The notes under the pieces: generated by a model
What the model saw: only the letters and a program-made list of their open reading frames with translations
Databases searched by the model: none
What the model was told of the DNA's origin: nothing
Made by a program: the position numbers and the translations under genes
In this document: positions 54,061 to 63,274 of the stretch, piece by piece
Layout of the letters: each line of letters opens with the position of its first letter
How positions within the stretch are numbered: the first letter of the stretch is position 1
Assembly: GCA_943371245.1 (NCBI GenBank)
Contig: CALRTY020000013.1
Span: forward strand, 1-64,000
Direction: 5' to 3'
Length of the DNA stretch: 64,000 nt
Source: UBA5018 sp947463165
GTDB lineage: Bacteria > Cyanobacteriota > Cyanobacteriia > PCC-6307 > Cyanobiaceae

Positions 54061-55335
54061 ATGGCCTCCCGCTTGCTGGTTTTGAGCAACGGCCATGGCG
54101 AGGACCTGATCGCCGAGCGGCTGATCAGCGCCCTGGCCAGGCGACAGCCGGCTGTTGAGATTGTGGTACTGCCCCTAGTGGGCGAAGGCAAGGTCTTCGC
54201 CGCCGCCGAAGCTGCCGGGAAACTGAGGCGGATTGGGCCGCGGCAGCCCCTGCCCAGCGGCGGCTTCAGCAACCAGAGCCCGGGCGGCCTGCTGCGGGAT
54301 CTGGCGGCGGGGCTGGTGGGGCTCAGTTGGCAGCAATGGCGGCTGGTGCGCCGCTGGGGCCGCAGCGGCGCACCGGTGCTGGCCGTGGGCGACCTGCTGC
54401 CCCTGCTGCTGGCCTGGGCCGGTGGCGGCCCCTACGGCTTCATCGGCACCCCCAAAAGCGACTACACCTGGGCCACGCCGCCGCCGCCCGGCTGGCGGGG
54501 CCAGCCCTGGGACCTGCTGGCCGACGCCTATCACCGACGCAAAGGCAGCGAGTGGGACCCCTGGGAATGGGCGCTGATGGATCGCCGCCGCTGCCGGCTG
54601 GTGGCCTTGCGCGATCGGCTGACCGCCCGGGGGCTGAGGCGCCATGGGGTGGCGGCCCTGGCGGCCGGCAATCCGATGATGGATGGCCTGGCCCAGCAGC
54701 CGCCACCGGCCTGGTTAGCGGTTGATGGGCTGGGCCCGCTGCTGCTGCTGCCGGGCAGCCGCCTGCCGGAGGCCCTGGCCAATAGCCAAAGACTGCTGGC
54801 CGCCCTGGTGGCGCTGGCGGAGCTCCGCGGCCCCCAACCGCTCACGGCCCTGCTGGCCAGTGGCGAGCGCCCCAGCGCCCAGGAACTGGCGCCCCTACTG
54901 ACGGCAGCCGGCTTCTGGGCAGAGGAGCTCAGCCCAGCAGCCGAGGCCTGCGGTGCCGTGGCCTGCTGGCGGCGCCAGCGGCTGCAACTGCTGATCGGAC
55001 CGGGCTGTTTCCAACGCTGGGCGCCCTGGTGTAGCGCTGGCCTGGCCACCGCTGGCACCGCCACCGAACAGCTGGTGGGCCTGGGGATCCCAGCCCTGTC
55101 GATCCCAGGGCCAGGCCCCCAGTTCCAGGCCGGCTTTGCCCGGCGCCAAAGCCGTCTGCTGGGCGGTGCGGTGCTGCCCTGCCGCACGCCGGCACAGGCA
55201 GCCCAGCAGCTGGCCCAGCTGCTCGACGATCCCGAACGGCGACGGCGGCTGGGGAGCATCGGCCGAGCCCGGATGGGCGGCGCCGGTGCCAGCGAAAGGC
55301 TGGCGGCCCTGATCGAGCAGCGCCTGCTGGGATGA
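54061..55335 (+). CDS. Lipid-A-disaccharide-synthase-related protein
   Basis: 424 residues from ATG 54061. Opens LLVLSNGHGEDLIAERLISA and later has VGDLLPLLLAW, 'PYGFIGTPKSDYTW' and 'ATAGTATEQLVGLGIPALSI', matching the cyanobacterial LpxB-related family. That family resembles GT-B glycosyltransferases but its substrate is unknown; LpxB proper makes the lipid A disaccharide. Not to be confused with lpxB itself. Confidence 0.85.
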   Translation: MASRLLVLSNGHGEDLIAERLISALARRQPAVEIVVLPLVGEGKVFAAAEAAGKLRRIGPRQPLPSGGFSNQSPGGLLRDLAAGLVGLSWQQWRLVRRWGRSGAPVLAVGDLLPLLLAWAGGGPYGFIGTPKSDYTWATPPPPGWRGQPWDLLADAYHRRKGSEWDPWEWALMDRRRCRLVALRDRLTARGLRRHGVAALAAGNPMMDGLAQQPPPAWLAVDGLGPLLLLPGSRLPEALANSQRLLAALVALAELRGPQPLTALLASGERPSAQELAPLLTAAGFWAEELSPAAEACGAVACWRRQRLQLLIGPGCFQRWAPWCSAGLATAGTATEQLVGLGIPALSIPGPGPQFQAGFARRQSRLLGGAVLPCRTPAQAAQQLAQLLDDPERRRRLGSIGRARMGGAGASERLAALIEQRLLG

Positions 55336-55360
55336 TGCGACCAGCCGCGCCGCGCCCCAT

Positions 55361-55618
55361 ATGGCAGCAATTCCCGATCGTGCCTACAACGCCGCCTGCG
55401 GCCATCTGGCCAGCCAGCTAGGCATCAGCCTGGCCGCCGCCCGTCGCAAGGTGGACATCAAGGCCGCCCAGGAGGGCATCACCGCTGCCGCCGCCAAACT
55501 GGAATTGGCAAATCAGTTGCTCAGCACCGCCCAGGCCAGCGGCATCGACAGCCATGCCCTGCTCACCGCCCAGCTGGGCACCGTGGGCAACGATGAATAC
55601 TTCATGACCGAAGACTGA
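55361..55618 (+). CDS. Small conserved hypothetical protein
   Basis: 85 residues. Starts MAAIPDRAYNAACGHLASQL and ends in TVGNDEYFMTED, with an Ala-rich helical centre (AAAAKLELANQLLSTAQ). No membrane segment. 25 bases after the LpxB-related gene, likely co-transcribed. Function unknown. Confidence 0.65.
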   Translation: MAAIPDRAYNAACGHLASQLGISLAAARRKVDIKAAQEGITAAAAKLELANQLLSTAQASGIDSHALLTAQLGTVGNDEYFMTED

Positions 55619-55755
55619 ACCCATTTTCCACCTAGCGCAATAGCCGGCATCTTGGAATTGCCGAACTATTAGAATTAGCCGCCAAGCCAGGTTAATAGCC
55701 TGCGAACTAAAAGTTGCCCCCAGGGCATGGCTCGCACGCCCTGGGATTGCCCCGA

Positions 55756-56430
55756 TTAGCGGTTGCCACCTGTGGAATGCTCAAACAGCAGGTGGTAGCG
55801 CTGGCGATCCAGATCTGCGAACACCGGCAGGCAGGCGAAGCAGCGTTCCGCCAGCGACCAGCGCTCCTCCCGCTTCAGCATCGCCTCCAGCCGATCGCGG
55901 GCCGGCAGCAGGTAGCGCACATCGCCAGCGGCATAGGCCAACTGGGCATCGGTGAGGTCCTCCACCCGCCCCCAGTCGGAACTCTGGGCCTGCTTATCCA
56001 GTTCCACGCCCACCAGTTCCTGCACCACCTCCTTGAGGCCGTGCCTGGGGCTGTAGGTGCGGGCCAGGCGGCTGGCCACCTTGGTGCAAAAGATGGGCTG
56101 CACGTCGATGCCCAGGTTTTCGGCCAGGGCGGCCACGTCGAAGCGGGCGAAATGGAAAACCTTCTCGATCGACTGGCTCTGCATCAGGGCCTGGAGCCGC
56201 GGCGCTTCCTTTTGGCCTCGGGCCAGGCGGATGCAGCAAACATTGTCTTCGTCGTCGCAGATCTGCACTAAACAAAGCCGGTCGCGGCCATGGATCAGGC
56301 CCATCGCCTCGGTGTCGATCGCCAGGGCCCGGGCACCGGCATAGAGGGCCTCCCACTCGGCATCCAGATCGCCATCAAAGACGCAAAAGCGAGTTGGGGC
56401 GGGCAGGTTGCTGGTGGGGGTAGCGCTCAT
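55756..56430 (-). CDS. rnd: Ribonuclease D / 3'-5' exonuclease
   Basis: 224 residues from ATG 56430. DEDDy catalytic set: D39 and E41 in LAIDTEAMGL, a third Asp in FHFARFDVAAL, and the Tyr/Asp pair in YAAGDVRYLLP. Shorter than E. coli RNase D (no HRDC domains), the usual cyanobacterial form. Trims structured RNA 3' ends. Confidence 0.92.
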   Translation of the reverse strand: MSATPTSNLPAPTRFCVFDGDLDAEWEALYAGARALAIDTEAMGLIHGRDRLCLVQICDDEDNVCCIRLARGQKEAPRLQALMQSQSIEKVFHFARFDVAALAENLGIDVQPIFCTKVASRLARTYSPRHGLKEVVQELVGVELDKQAQSSDWGRVEDLTDAQLAYAAGDVRYLLPARDRLEAMLKREERWSLAERCFACLPVFADLDRQRYHLLFEHSTGGNR

Positions 56431-56540
56431 GGTTCGGGTTCGGGGCGGGGGACTGGATCGGCCCATGTTGATCCCACAGCAGTGGCCCCCAAGCGGTTGA
56501 CCCCACAGCCGCAGCAGAATGGCTTGAGTGCCTGCCCGCG

Positions 56541-57092
56541 ATGGCCTCCTCCAGCTCCACCCTGCTGCTCACCCTGCTGATGGCCATCGGCCTGGTGTTT
56601 TTCCTGCGAGCCGCCAGCAAAGACCGCACCACGGTGCTGGAGATGCGCTCGTCGCGGCCACCCATGGTGGTGCTCGCCGGGCTGAACGACTGGTTGCAAC
56701 AGCGCGGCTGGCAGCCGCTGGATGGCGATCCGGACCGGCGCCAACTGCGCTTTCGCGCCCAGGTGGCGGCCAGTCCGGCCCTGGCGGTGCTGCTGTCGCT
56801 GCTGGGGGCCCTCGGGGCCAGCTGCCTGGGGCTGGTGCTGCGCCAACTGCTGCCCCAACTGCACTGGTGGCCACTGCTGCTGGCCCTGCTGGGACCCCTG
56901 GCCGGTTGGCTCTACCAGCGCCGGGCCCAGCGGGCTGAGTGCCTGGAACTGCGGCTGATCAGCCACGACGACGCCACCGGCAGCGCCCTGCGGCTGCGGG
57001 CCCACCGGGACGAACTGATTGCCCTTGAACTAGAAATCGGCCCGCAACTGGGCCTGTTCAGCAACCGCAGCCTGCTCAGTTCCCCGATTTGA
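56541..57092 (+). CDS. CCB-type cofactor-assembly protein (cytochrome b6 haem)
   Basis: 183 residues. N-terminal helix (TLLLTLLMAIGLVFFLRAA) followed by SKDRTTVLEM, the hallmark of the 'cofactor assembly of complex C, subunit B' family that helps attach haem c-i to cytochrome b6. Second hydrophobic region at ~78-125. Family assignment from pattern; exact CCB number uncertain. Confidence 0.7.
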   Translation: MASSSSTLLLTLLMAIGLVFFLRAASKDRTTVLEMRSSRPPMVVLAGLNDWLQQRGWQPLDGDPDRRQLRFRAQVAASPALAVLLSLLGALGASCLGLVLRQLLPQLHWWPLLLALLGPLAGWLYQRRAQRAECLELRLISHDDATGSALRLRAHRDELIALELEIGPQLGLFSNRSLLSSPI

Positions 57093-57103
57093 TTTGCGCA
57101 AAC

Positions 57104-58027
57104 ATGCCCCGGCATCTATGGGCTCTGCTGCTCACTCTGGTGAGCACGGCGCTGGTCGCTCCCGCCGTTGCCCAGGCACCCCTGCTCTCCGACAGCGACC
57201 CGCTCACCGGCCCCCGCAGCCGACTGGCCAAAAACTGGCTCGGTACGCGGCCAGTGGCGGCGGAGCAGACCATCCTGGTGCTGGCCGGCCATGCCGACTC
57301 CCAGGGTATCGGCGGGGCCGGCACCAGTGGCGAGGCGGTGGGCCGCCGGGGGGCCAGGCCGATGCAGCCCGGCATCACCGACGAGCTGTATTGGAACCTG
57401 CTCACGGCCCGGGCGGTGGTGCGGCTGGGGCTGGAGCGAGGCCTGGCGATGCGCCTCTACGAACCGCCGGTGCGCAGCATTGCCGATGGCAACGATCCCC
57501 GCACCAATTGGAGCGTCGGTCGCGCCCACGCCGCCGGTGGGGGCTACGCGGTGGAAATTCACTACGACGCCTACGGCCGCGATGGCATCGGCTCCGGGCT
57601 GATCCCACCGCTGCACAACCAGCCCAGCCACCTCGACGAGAGCCTCGCTAGCGAATTCGGCGCCTTCCCGCTGCAATTCCGTGATGGCCTCGGGGCACCC
57701 CGCCGAGGCATAGCAATTCTGGAAATCGGCAAGCTGGAAGGAAACCTGGAGGCCTCCCTGCGCAATCCCGCCAGCAGCGAGGCTGCGGTTCAGGCGATCG
57801 CCAGGCGCATAGTGGCAGCCCTGGAGCGGGGCCTCGCCTCCCCCGGCCGCAGCGAGCCCCTGGGCGCCACCAGCCCCGAGCCCCTGGCCGGCGCCCTCCA
57901 AGCCCCGAACAACGCCTCTGGGGTGAGCTCCCCCCTGCCGAGCAGGGGGGAAATCAACGCACCGCCTGATGGGGAGCGCAGCGGCCCTCCAGCGAATCGT
58001 CTTCGAGCCAGTTCTGGGGGCGAGTGA
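57104..58027 (+). CDS. N-acetylmuramoyl-L-alanine amidase-like exported protein
   Basis: 307 residues. Signal peptide ends near residue 24 (LALVAPAVAQA). The core shows ILVLAGHADSQG and 'YAVEIHYDAYG', consistent with the zinc ligands of Amidase_3-like folds, plus 'GIAILEIGKLEGNLE'. The C-terminal ~60 residues are Pro/Ser/Gly-rich and disordered-looking and overlap the hemF gene (74 bases, opposite strand), so they may be dispensable. Starts 12 bases after the CCB gene. Confidence 0.6.
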   Translation: MPRHLWALLLTLVSTALVAPAVAQAPLLSDSDPLTGPRSRLAKNWLGTRPVAAEQTILVLAGHADSQGIGGAGTSGEAVGRRGARPMQPGITDELYWNLLTARAVVRLGLERGLAMRLYEPPVRSIADGNDPRTNWSVGRAHAAGGGYAVEIHYDAYGRDGIGSGLIPPLHNQPSHLDESLASEFGAFPLQFRDGLGAPRRGIAILEIGKLEGNLEASLRNPASSEAAVQAIARRIVAALERGLASPGRSEPLGATSPEPLAGALQAPNNASGVSSPLPSRGEINAPPDGERSGPPANRLRASSGGE

Positions 58028-59111
58028 ACAGCTCGGTGAGCAGCGCTTCTCGGCTGCCAGCCGCAGGCACATAGCCATAGTCCCAGCGCACCAATGGCGG
58101 CAAAGACATCAAAATTGATTCGGTGCGGCCGTTGGTTTGCAGGCCAAAAATGGTGCCGCGATCGAATACAAGATTGAACTCCACATAGCGGCCACGGCGG
58201 TAGAGCTGAAAATCCCGCTCCCGGGTGCCAAATGGAGTGAACTGGCGCTTCTCCACAATCGGCGTATAGGCGGGCAGGAAGGCATTGCCGCAGGCGCTGG
58301 CCAGCTGAAACAGCTGCTCCCAGCCATGGTTCACCTGACCCAGGGCCTGGCCGGCCGCCGCCGCCGGTCCCTGGTGATCCTGGCCCCGATAAAGAACGCC
58401 CGAGGGGTCTTGGTAGTCGTAGAAAATGCCGCCTACGCCGCGGGTCTCACCGCGGTGCTTGAGGTAGAAGTATTCATCACACCAGGGCTTGAATACCTGG
58501 TAGTAAAGGGGATTGACGCTATCGCAAGCCCCTTTGATAGTGCGGTGGAAGTGCTGGGCATCCTCCAAAAATGGGTAGTAGGGGGTGAGGTCGGCGCCAC
58601 CGCCAAACCACCAAACCGGGCCAGCCTCGAAATAGCGATAGTTGAGGTGAATCGTGGGGATGTAGGGATTGCGCGGGTGCAGCACCATCGAGGTGCCAGT
58701 GGCAAACCAGCGATGGCCCTTGGCTTCTGGGCGCTGGCTGAGGATTGAGGGGGGCAGCTGGTCGCCCTCCACCTCGGAGAAATTGACGCCGCCCTGCTCG
58801 AAGATGCGGCCCTGCTTGAGCACCCGCGAGCGACCACCGCCGCCCTCCGGACGCTCCCAGCTCTCCTCCTGAAAGCGACCGATGCCATCGAGCCGCTCCA
58901 GGCCGGCGCACATCGAATCCTGCAGCCCCATCAACAGGGCCTTGGCCCGGGCGCGGGAATCGGCCGGCGGGCGCTCCAACAGAGGTGTCGACGGCTGGGT
59001 CTCGGCCGGCGGGCGCGGGGTGGCGGCCAGCGGGGCGACAGCAGCCGGGGCGGTGCCATTGCCCGCATCTCTAGCGAGCACACGCTTGAGCAGGGCGTTC
59101 CACATCAGCAT
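57954..59111 (-). CDS. hemF: Coproporphyrinogen III oxidase, aerobic
   Basis: 385 residues from ATG 59111. Converts coproporphyrinogen III to protoporphyrinogen IX using O2, upstream of both haem and chlorophyll. Signatures: SWERPEGGGGRSRVLKQGRI, 'FEQGGVNFSEV', 'WWFGGGADLTPYY', 'FFYD'-type (GIFYDYQDP) and 'GRYVEFNLVFDRGTIFGL'. An N-terminal Pro/Ala-rich extension (~55 residues) precedes the core. Its 3' end overlaps the amidase-like gene. Divergent from mrp. Confidence 0.95.
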   Translation of the reverse strand: MLMWNALLKRVLARDAGNGTAPAAVAPLAATPRPPAETQPSTPLLERPPADSRARAKALLMGLQDSMCAGLERLDGIGRFQEESWERPEGGGGRSRVLKQGRIFEQGGVNFSEVEGDQLPPSILSQRPEAKGHRWFATGTSMVLHPRNPYIPTIHLNYRYFEAGPVWWFGGGADLTPYYPFLEDAQHFHRTIKGACDSVNPLYYQVFKPWCDEYFYLKHRGETRGVGGIFYDYQDPSGVLYRGQDHQGPAAAAGQALGQVNHGWEQLFQLASACGNAFLPAYTPIVEKRQFTPFGTRERDFQLYRRGRYVEFNLVFDRGTIFGLQTNGRTESILMSLPPLVRWDYGYVPAAGSREALLTELFTRPQNWLEDDSLEGRCAPHQAVR

Positions 59112-59205
59112 CGCTGCCGCTACCAGCGGGGCAATAGACCTTTTTACCTTTTCAGGCGGGCATACCGCCGCACAAGGCCCACGGAAGCTCTGTAAAGCCT
59201 GGCAA

Positions 59206-59239
59206 CCCCTGAAACTCGGCAGCCCCTGAAACTCGGCAG
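59206..59239. repeat. 17-bp perfect tandem repeat, 2 copies
   Basis: CCCCTGAAACTCGGCAG at 59206-59222 and 59223-59239, in the hemF-mrp divergent promoter region. Confidence 0.8.
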
Positions 59240-59341
59240 CCGCCAAAGGCTGGAAAGGGGTGCCCCAGCGGGGCCGCCGCCTGTAAACCTGGCAGCCCAA
59301 TGGCCCTGCCTAGGATTGCTGGCTTGTGCAGCCGTTGCGGA

Positions 59342-60460
59342 ATGACCGCCCAGGACCAGGCCTCCCTCGATCAGGTACTGGCCGCCCTGGGGGCGATCAG
59401 CGATTCAGGCAGTGGCCGCAGCCTGGTGGAGCTCGGCTGGATCCAGGAGCCTCGCCTGCAGGGGGATCGGGCCCTGTTCCGCCTGGCCCTGCCAGGCTTT
59501 GCCCAGAGCCAGCGCGATCGGATTGCCGCCGAAGCCCGCAGCGCCCTGGTGGGCCTGCCGGGCATAAACGACCTGCAGATCGAAGTGGCCCAACCAAACG
59601 CCTCCCACCACCAGGGGGCTCCCATCGGCGCCGGTGGTCACGGCGCTGGTGGCCACGGCCAAGGGCCCGAACGCCAGCCGATTCCAGGGGTGAGGCAGGT
59701 GATCGCCGTGAGCAGCGGCAAGGGCGGCGTGGGCAAGAGCACCGTGGCCGTCAACCTGGCCTGCGCCCTGGCCGCCGCCGGCCTGCGGGTGGGCCTGCTC
59801 GATGCCGACATCTACGGCCCCAACGCCCCCACCATGCTGGGGGTGGCCGACCGCAGCCCCGAGGTGAGTGGCGAAGGAGCTGCCCAGGTGCTGCGGCCGA
59901 TCGAGACCTGCGGCATCGCCATGGTGTCCATGGGGCTGCTAATCGCTGAAAACCAGCCGGTGATCTGGCGCGGTCCGATGCTCAATGGCATCATCCGCCA
60001 ATTTCTTTATCAGGTGGACTGGGGCGAGCGGGATGTGGTCGTGGTCGACCTGCCGCCCGGCACCGGCGACGCCCAGCTGAGCCTGGCCCAGGCGGTGCCC
60101 ATGGCCGGCGTGCTGATCGTCACCACCCCCCAGCAGGTGTCCCTGCAGGACGCCCGCCGCGGCCTGGCGATGTTCCTGCAGATGGGCGTACCGGTGCTCG
60201 GCGTGGTGGAGAACATGAGCGGCTTCATCCCCCCCGACGCCCCGGAGAAGCGCTACGCGATTTTCGGCAGCGGCGGCGGCGCCCTGCTGGCGGCCGAGGC
60301 AGGAGTGCCCCTGCTGGCCGAACTGCCCCTGGAAATGCTGGTGCGCGAGGGCGGTGACCGCGGTCAACCGGTGGTGCTGGCCCAGCCCGCCACGGCCACC
60401 GCCCGGGCCTTCATGGCCCTGGCCGAGCGGATCCGCTCCAGTTATCTGCAGCCGGCCTGA
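59342..60460 (+). CDS. mrp: Mrp/ApbC-type P-loop iron-sulfur carrier
   Basis: 372 residues from ATG 59342. DUF59/MIP18-like N-terminus, a Gly/His-rich linker (GAGGHGAGGHGQGPE), then deviant Walker A SSGKGGVGKST near 124-134 and 'DADIYGPNAPTMLG'. The place where many Mrp proteins carry a CxxC reads MSGFIPPDAPEKRYAIFG, with no cysteines, as in other cyanobacterial Mrp. Followed by rodA after 5 bases. Confidence 0.92.
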   Translation: MTAQDQASLDQVLAALGAISDSGSGRSLVELGWIQEPRLQGDRALFRLALPGFAQSQRDRIAAEARSALVGLPGINDLQIEVAQPNASHHQGAPIGAGGHGAGGHGQGPERQPIPGVRQVIAVSSGKGGVGKSTVAVNLACALAAAGLRVGLLDADIYGPNAPTMLGVADRSPEVSGEGAAQVLRPIETCGIAMVSMGLLIAENQPVIWRGPMLNGIIRQFLYQVDWGERDVVVVDLPPGTGDAQLSLAQAVPMAGVLIVTTPQQVSLQDARRGLAMFLQMGVPVLGVVENMSGFIPPDAPEKRYAIFGSGGGALLAAEAGVPLLAELPLEMLVREGGDRGQPVVLAQPATATARAFMALAERIRSSYLQPA

Positions 60461-60465
60461 TCCCC

Positions 60466-61740
60466 ATGCTCGGCATGCCGAGACGCAGCAAGAGCGTCTT
60501 CTCCGGCGATGGCAAGACGCGGCGCCAGCCCTTTGGGGACACCGATCTAATGCTTTGGGGCATCCCCCTGCTGATGGTGTTCATCGCCGGCATCTTGATC
60601 GCCAGCACCCAGCGCCAGGTGCGTTACACCGACTGGTATCAGCACTGGATCACCGGCGCCGTGGGCATGGCCATAGCGCTGCTGCTGGCCCGCCTCCCCC
60701 TGGAACGGTTGATCCGCCTGCAGTGGCCGATCTACGGGGCGATGGTGATCAGCTTGATCGCCGTGCGCATCGTGGGCACCAGCGCCCTGGGGGCCCAGAG
60801 CTGGATCAACATCGGCGGCTTCTACGTGCAGCCGTCGGAATTCGCCAAGCTCGGCGCCGTGTTGCTGCTGGCGATCGTGCTCGGTCGCCACCCGGTGGAG
60901 CGGCCCATAGACCTGCTGCGACCGATCGCCCTGATCGGCCTGCCCTGGCTGCTGGTGTTTGTGCAGCCGGATCTCGGCAGCTCCCTGGTGTTCGGATCGA
61001 TCCTGCTGGCGATGCTGTTCTGGTCTGGAATGCCAGGCATCTGGGTGGTGCTGCTGCTCTCGCCCCTGGTGAGCGCCATCGCCGCCGGCACCCTGCCCTG
61101 GCTGCTGATCGCTTGGCTGCCGCTGGTGGGCTGGTGGGCCTACCAATCCCTGCCCTGGAAACGCACCGCCGCCGCCGTGGCCCTGGCGGTGCAACTTGTG
61201 TTTGCCCTGGGCACCCCCTGGCTATGGCAGCACGGGCTGCTGCCCCACCAGCGCGCTCGCCTCACCCTGTTTCTCGACCCCGGCCAAGATCCCCTCGGCG
61301 GTGGCTATCACCTGATCCAGAGCATGGTGGGCATCGGCAGCGGCGAACTGTGGGGCACGGGCCTGCTCAACGGCTCGCTCACCAAACTGCGCTTTATCCC
61401 TGAACAGCACACCGACTTCATCTTCAGTGCCCTGGGGGAAGAGATGGGCTTCATCGGCTCGGTGCTGGCGGTGGCGGGCTATGCGCTGCTGATGTGGCGG
61501 CTGCTGCAGATCGCCGGGCGCGCCCGCAGCGACTACGAGTCTTTGCTGGTGGTGGGCATCGGGGCCATGCTGATGTTCCAGGTGGTGGTGAATATCAACA
61601 TGACCATTGGCCTGGGGCCGATCACGGGCATTCCGCTGCCCTTCTTGAGCTACGGCCGCTCGGCGATGATCATGAACTTCATGGCCCTGGGGCTATGTGC
61701 CGCCGTGGGGCGGCGCGGTCGCAGCGGCCGGCCCTGGTGA
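60466..61740 (+). CDS. rodA: Rod-shape protein RodA (SEDS peptidoglycan polymerase)
   Basis: 424 residues with about ten membrane helices. SEDS signatures: 'GAQSWINIGGFYVQPSEFAK', 'VQPDLGSSLVF', 'FIPEQHTDFIFSALGEEMGF' and 'GLGPITGIPLPFLSYG'. Polymerises lateral-wall glycan with class B PBPs. Directly downstream of mrp. Confidence 0.95.
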   Translation: MLGMPRRSKSVFSGDGKTRRQPFGDTDLMLWGIPLLMVFIAGILIASTQRQVRYTDWYQHWITGAVGMAIALLLARLPLERLIRLQWPIYGAMVISLIAVRIVGTSALGAQSWINIGGFYVQPSEFAKLGAVLLLAIVLGRHPVERPIDLLRPIALIGLPWLLVFVQPDLGSSLVFGSILLAMLFWSGMPGIWVVLLLSPLVSAIAAGTLPWLLIAWLPLVGWWAYQSLPWKRTAAAVALAVQLVFALGTPWLWQHGLLPHQRARLTLFLDPGQDPLGGGYHLIQSMVGIGSGELWGTGLLNGSLTKLRFIPEQHTDFIFSALGEEMGFIGSVLAVAGYALLMWRLLQIAGRARSDYESLLVVGIGAMLMFQVVVNINMTIGLGPITGIPLPFLSYGRSAMIMNFMALGLCAAVGRRGRSGRPW

Positions 61741-61782
61741 TTGCCTGGGCATGCTGATCCCAGGGCAGCTTGAGCTCAAGAT

Positions 61783-61863
61783 CATGGTGAGCTCAAGAAC
61801 ATGGTGAGCCCCAGAACGGTGAGCCCCAAAACGTGGTGAGCCCCCAAACATGGTGACCAAGGG
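61783..61863. repeat. ~17-bp tandem repeat over a start codon
   Basis: Units CATGGTGAGCTCAAGAA (61783), CATGGTGAGCCCCAGAA (61800), a 15-base variant (61817), CGTGGTGAGCCCCCAAA (61832) and the start of a fifth (61849) that contributes the ATG at 61850. Confidence 0.8.
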
Positions 61864-63274
61864 GCCGGACCTGGCCGAGCTGAGGAGCCTGCTGGTGGCG
61901 GAGATGTTGCCAGGCCACAGCAATGACGATGCGGCCCGCCGCATGTGGTGGGCGGCCCTGGCCACCCTCCAGCAAGATTTTCTGCTGCCAGCCACGGCAG
62001 ATCCGAGCCAGGAGCCCCTGGCGGGAGTGTGGTTGGCGGCTCCCCTACCGGCGCTGTATGAGCCAGCCCTGCTAGAGCGCCTGCAGGGCTGGGTGTGGGC
62101 CCCTCCCCAGCAGCTGCAGGCCCTGCTGCCCACCGGAGGAGGGGGACTGCTGCCGAGCCAGCGGCTGGAAGCGGTGGCGGGGGGCGGCCTCCGGCGCCTC
62201 GACCTGCGCCAGGGCGACGGCACCGATCCACTTCTGCTACTGATCACGCCAACCCTGCAGGTGGCCCTCTGCCTTGATGGTGGAGCGGAGGCGCGGCGGC
62301 TGGTGGTGCGCTTTGAGCCAGAGGTACTGGGGGCAGCCCTGGGACTGATCGATGCCCGGCTGCGCCAGGAGGCCCCCGAGGAGGCCGAGTTACTGCGACG
62401 CAATCTGCAGCAACTCGGCCCGCTGCACAGCAACCCGGACCTGGGACAGCAGTTCTGGCCGCGGCTGGCCGAGCGCCTGGCCGCCATGGCCCCCAGCTTG
62501 ACCCTGCGCCCCCTGGTGCAGGGCGGCGGTGCCGAGAGCGCCCACCAGCGCCAGCAAAATGGGCGCGCCGTCAGCGGCGAACTGGCCCTGCTGGAGGCCC
62601 TCACCCACGAGGTGCGCACCCCCCTAGCCACCATCCGCACCCTGATCCGCTCGCTGCTGCGCCGCCAAGACCTGCCGGCGGTGGTGCAGCAGCGCCTGGA
62701 ACATATCGACGGCGAGTGCAGCGAGCAAATCGACCGCTTTGGGCTGATCTTTCTCGCCGCCGAACTGCAGCGCGAGCCCGAAAACGCCGACCAACAGCCG
62801 CCGCCCCTGAAGGCCACCGACTTGGCCCGCACCGACCTGAGCGCCCTGCTCGTGCAATTGCAGGAGTTGTGGCAGCGGCAACTGGCGCGCCGGGGCCTGG
62901 AACTGGTGCTCGAAATCGGCGCAGAACTGCCAGAGGTGCTCAGTGATCCGCTGCGGCTGGAAACGATGCTGGGGGGCCTGATCGATCGCTTCAGCCGCAG
63001 CCTGCCCGCCGGCGGCACGGTGACCGTGAGCCTGCAACCGGCGGGAGCCAGATTGAAACTGCATCTGGCCAGCAGCGTTAAGGCCCGCAGACCAGGCCAG
63101 GGCGAGCAGCGAGACCGCCATCGCCAGCTGGTGGGTCCGGTGCTCAGCTGGGACCCCACCACCGGCAGCTTGCAACTCAGCCGCCAGGCCACCCAGCGAC
63201 TGTTCGCCAGGCTGGGGGGGCGGCTGACGGAGCGGGGGGAGAGTGGCCTGACCGTGTTTTTTCCGATCTGCTGA
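61850..63274 (+). CDS. Histidine kinase with degenerate ATPase domain
   Basis: 474 residues. N-terminal ~200 residues form a cyanobacterial sensor-like region (DICT-like guess only; AALATLQQDFLLPATADPSQ). The HisKA H-box is intact: LTHEVRTPLATIRTL. In the ATP domain, the N-box position reads DPLRLETMLGGLIDRF where an Asn is expected, and the DxGxG position reads KLHLASSVKA, so ATP binding looks lost or very altered. Such kinases may act as phosphatases or scaffolds for another kinase. It precedes psaD. Confidence 0.8.
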   Translation: MVTKGPDLAELRSLLVAEMLPGHSNDDAARRMWWAALATLQQDFLLPATADPSQEPLAGVWLAAPLPALYEPALLERLQGWVWAPPQQLQALLPTGGGGLLPSQRLEAVAGGGLRRLDLRQGDGTDPLLLLITPTLQVALCLDGGAEARRLVVRFEPEVLGAALGLIDARLRQEAPEEAELLRRNLQQLGPLHSNPDLGQQFWPRLAERLAAMAPSLTLRPLVQGGGAESAHQRQQNGRAVSGELALLEALTHEVRTPLATIRTLIRSLLRRQDLPAVVQQRLEHIDGECSEQIDRFGLIFLAAELQREPENADQQPPPLKATDLARTDLSALLVQLQELWQRQLARRGLELVLEIGAELPEVLSDPLRLETMLGGLIDRFSRSLPAGGTVTVSLQPAGARLKLHLASSVKARRPGQGEQRDRHRQLVGPVLSWDPTTGSLQLSRQATQRLFARLGGRLTERGESGLTVFFPIC

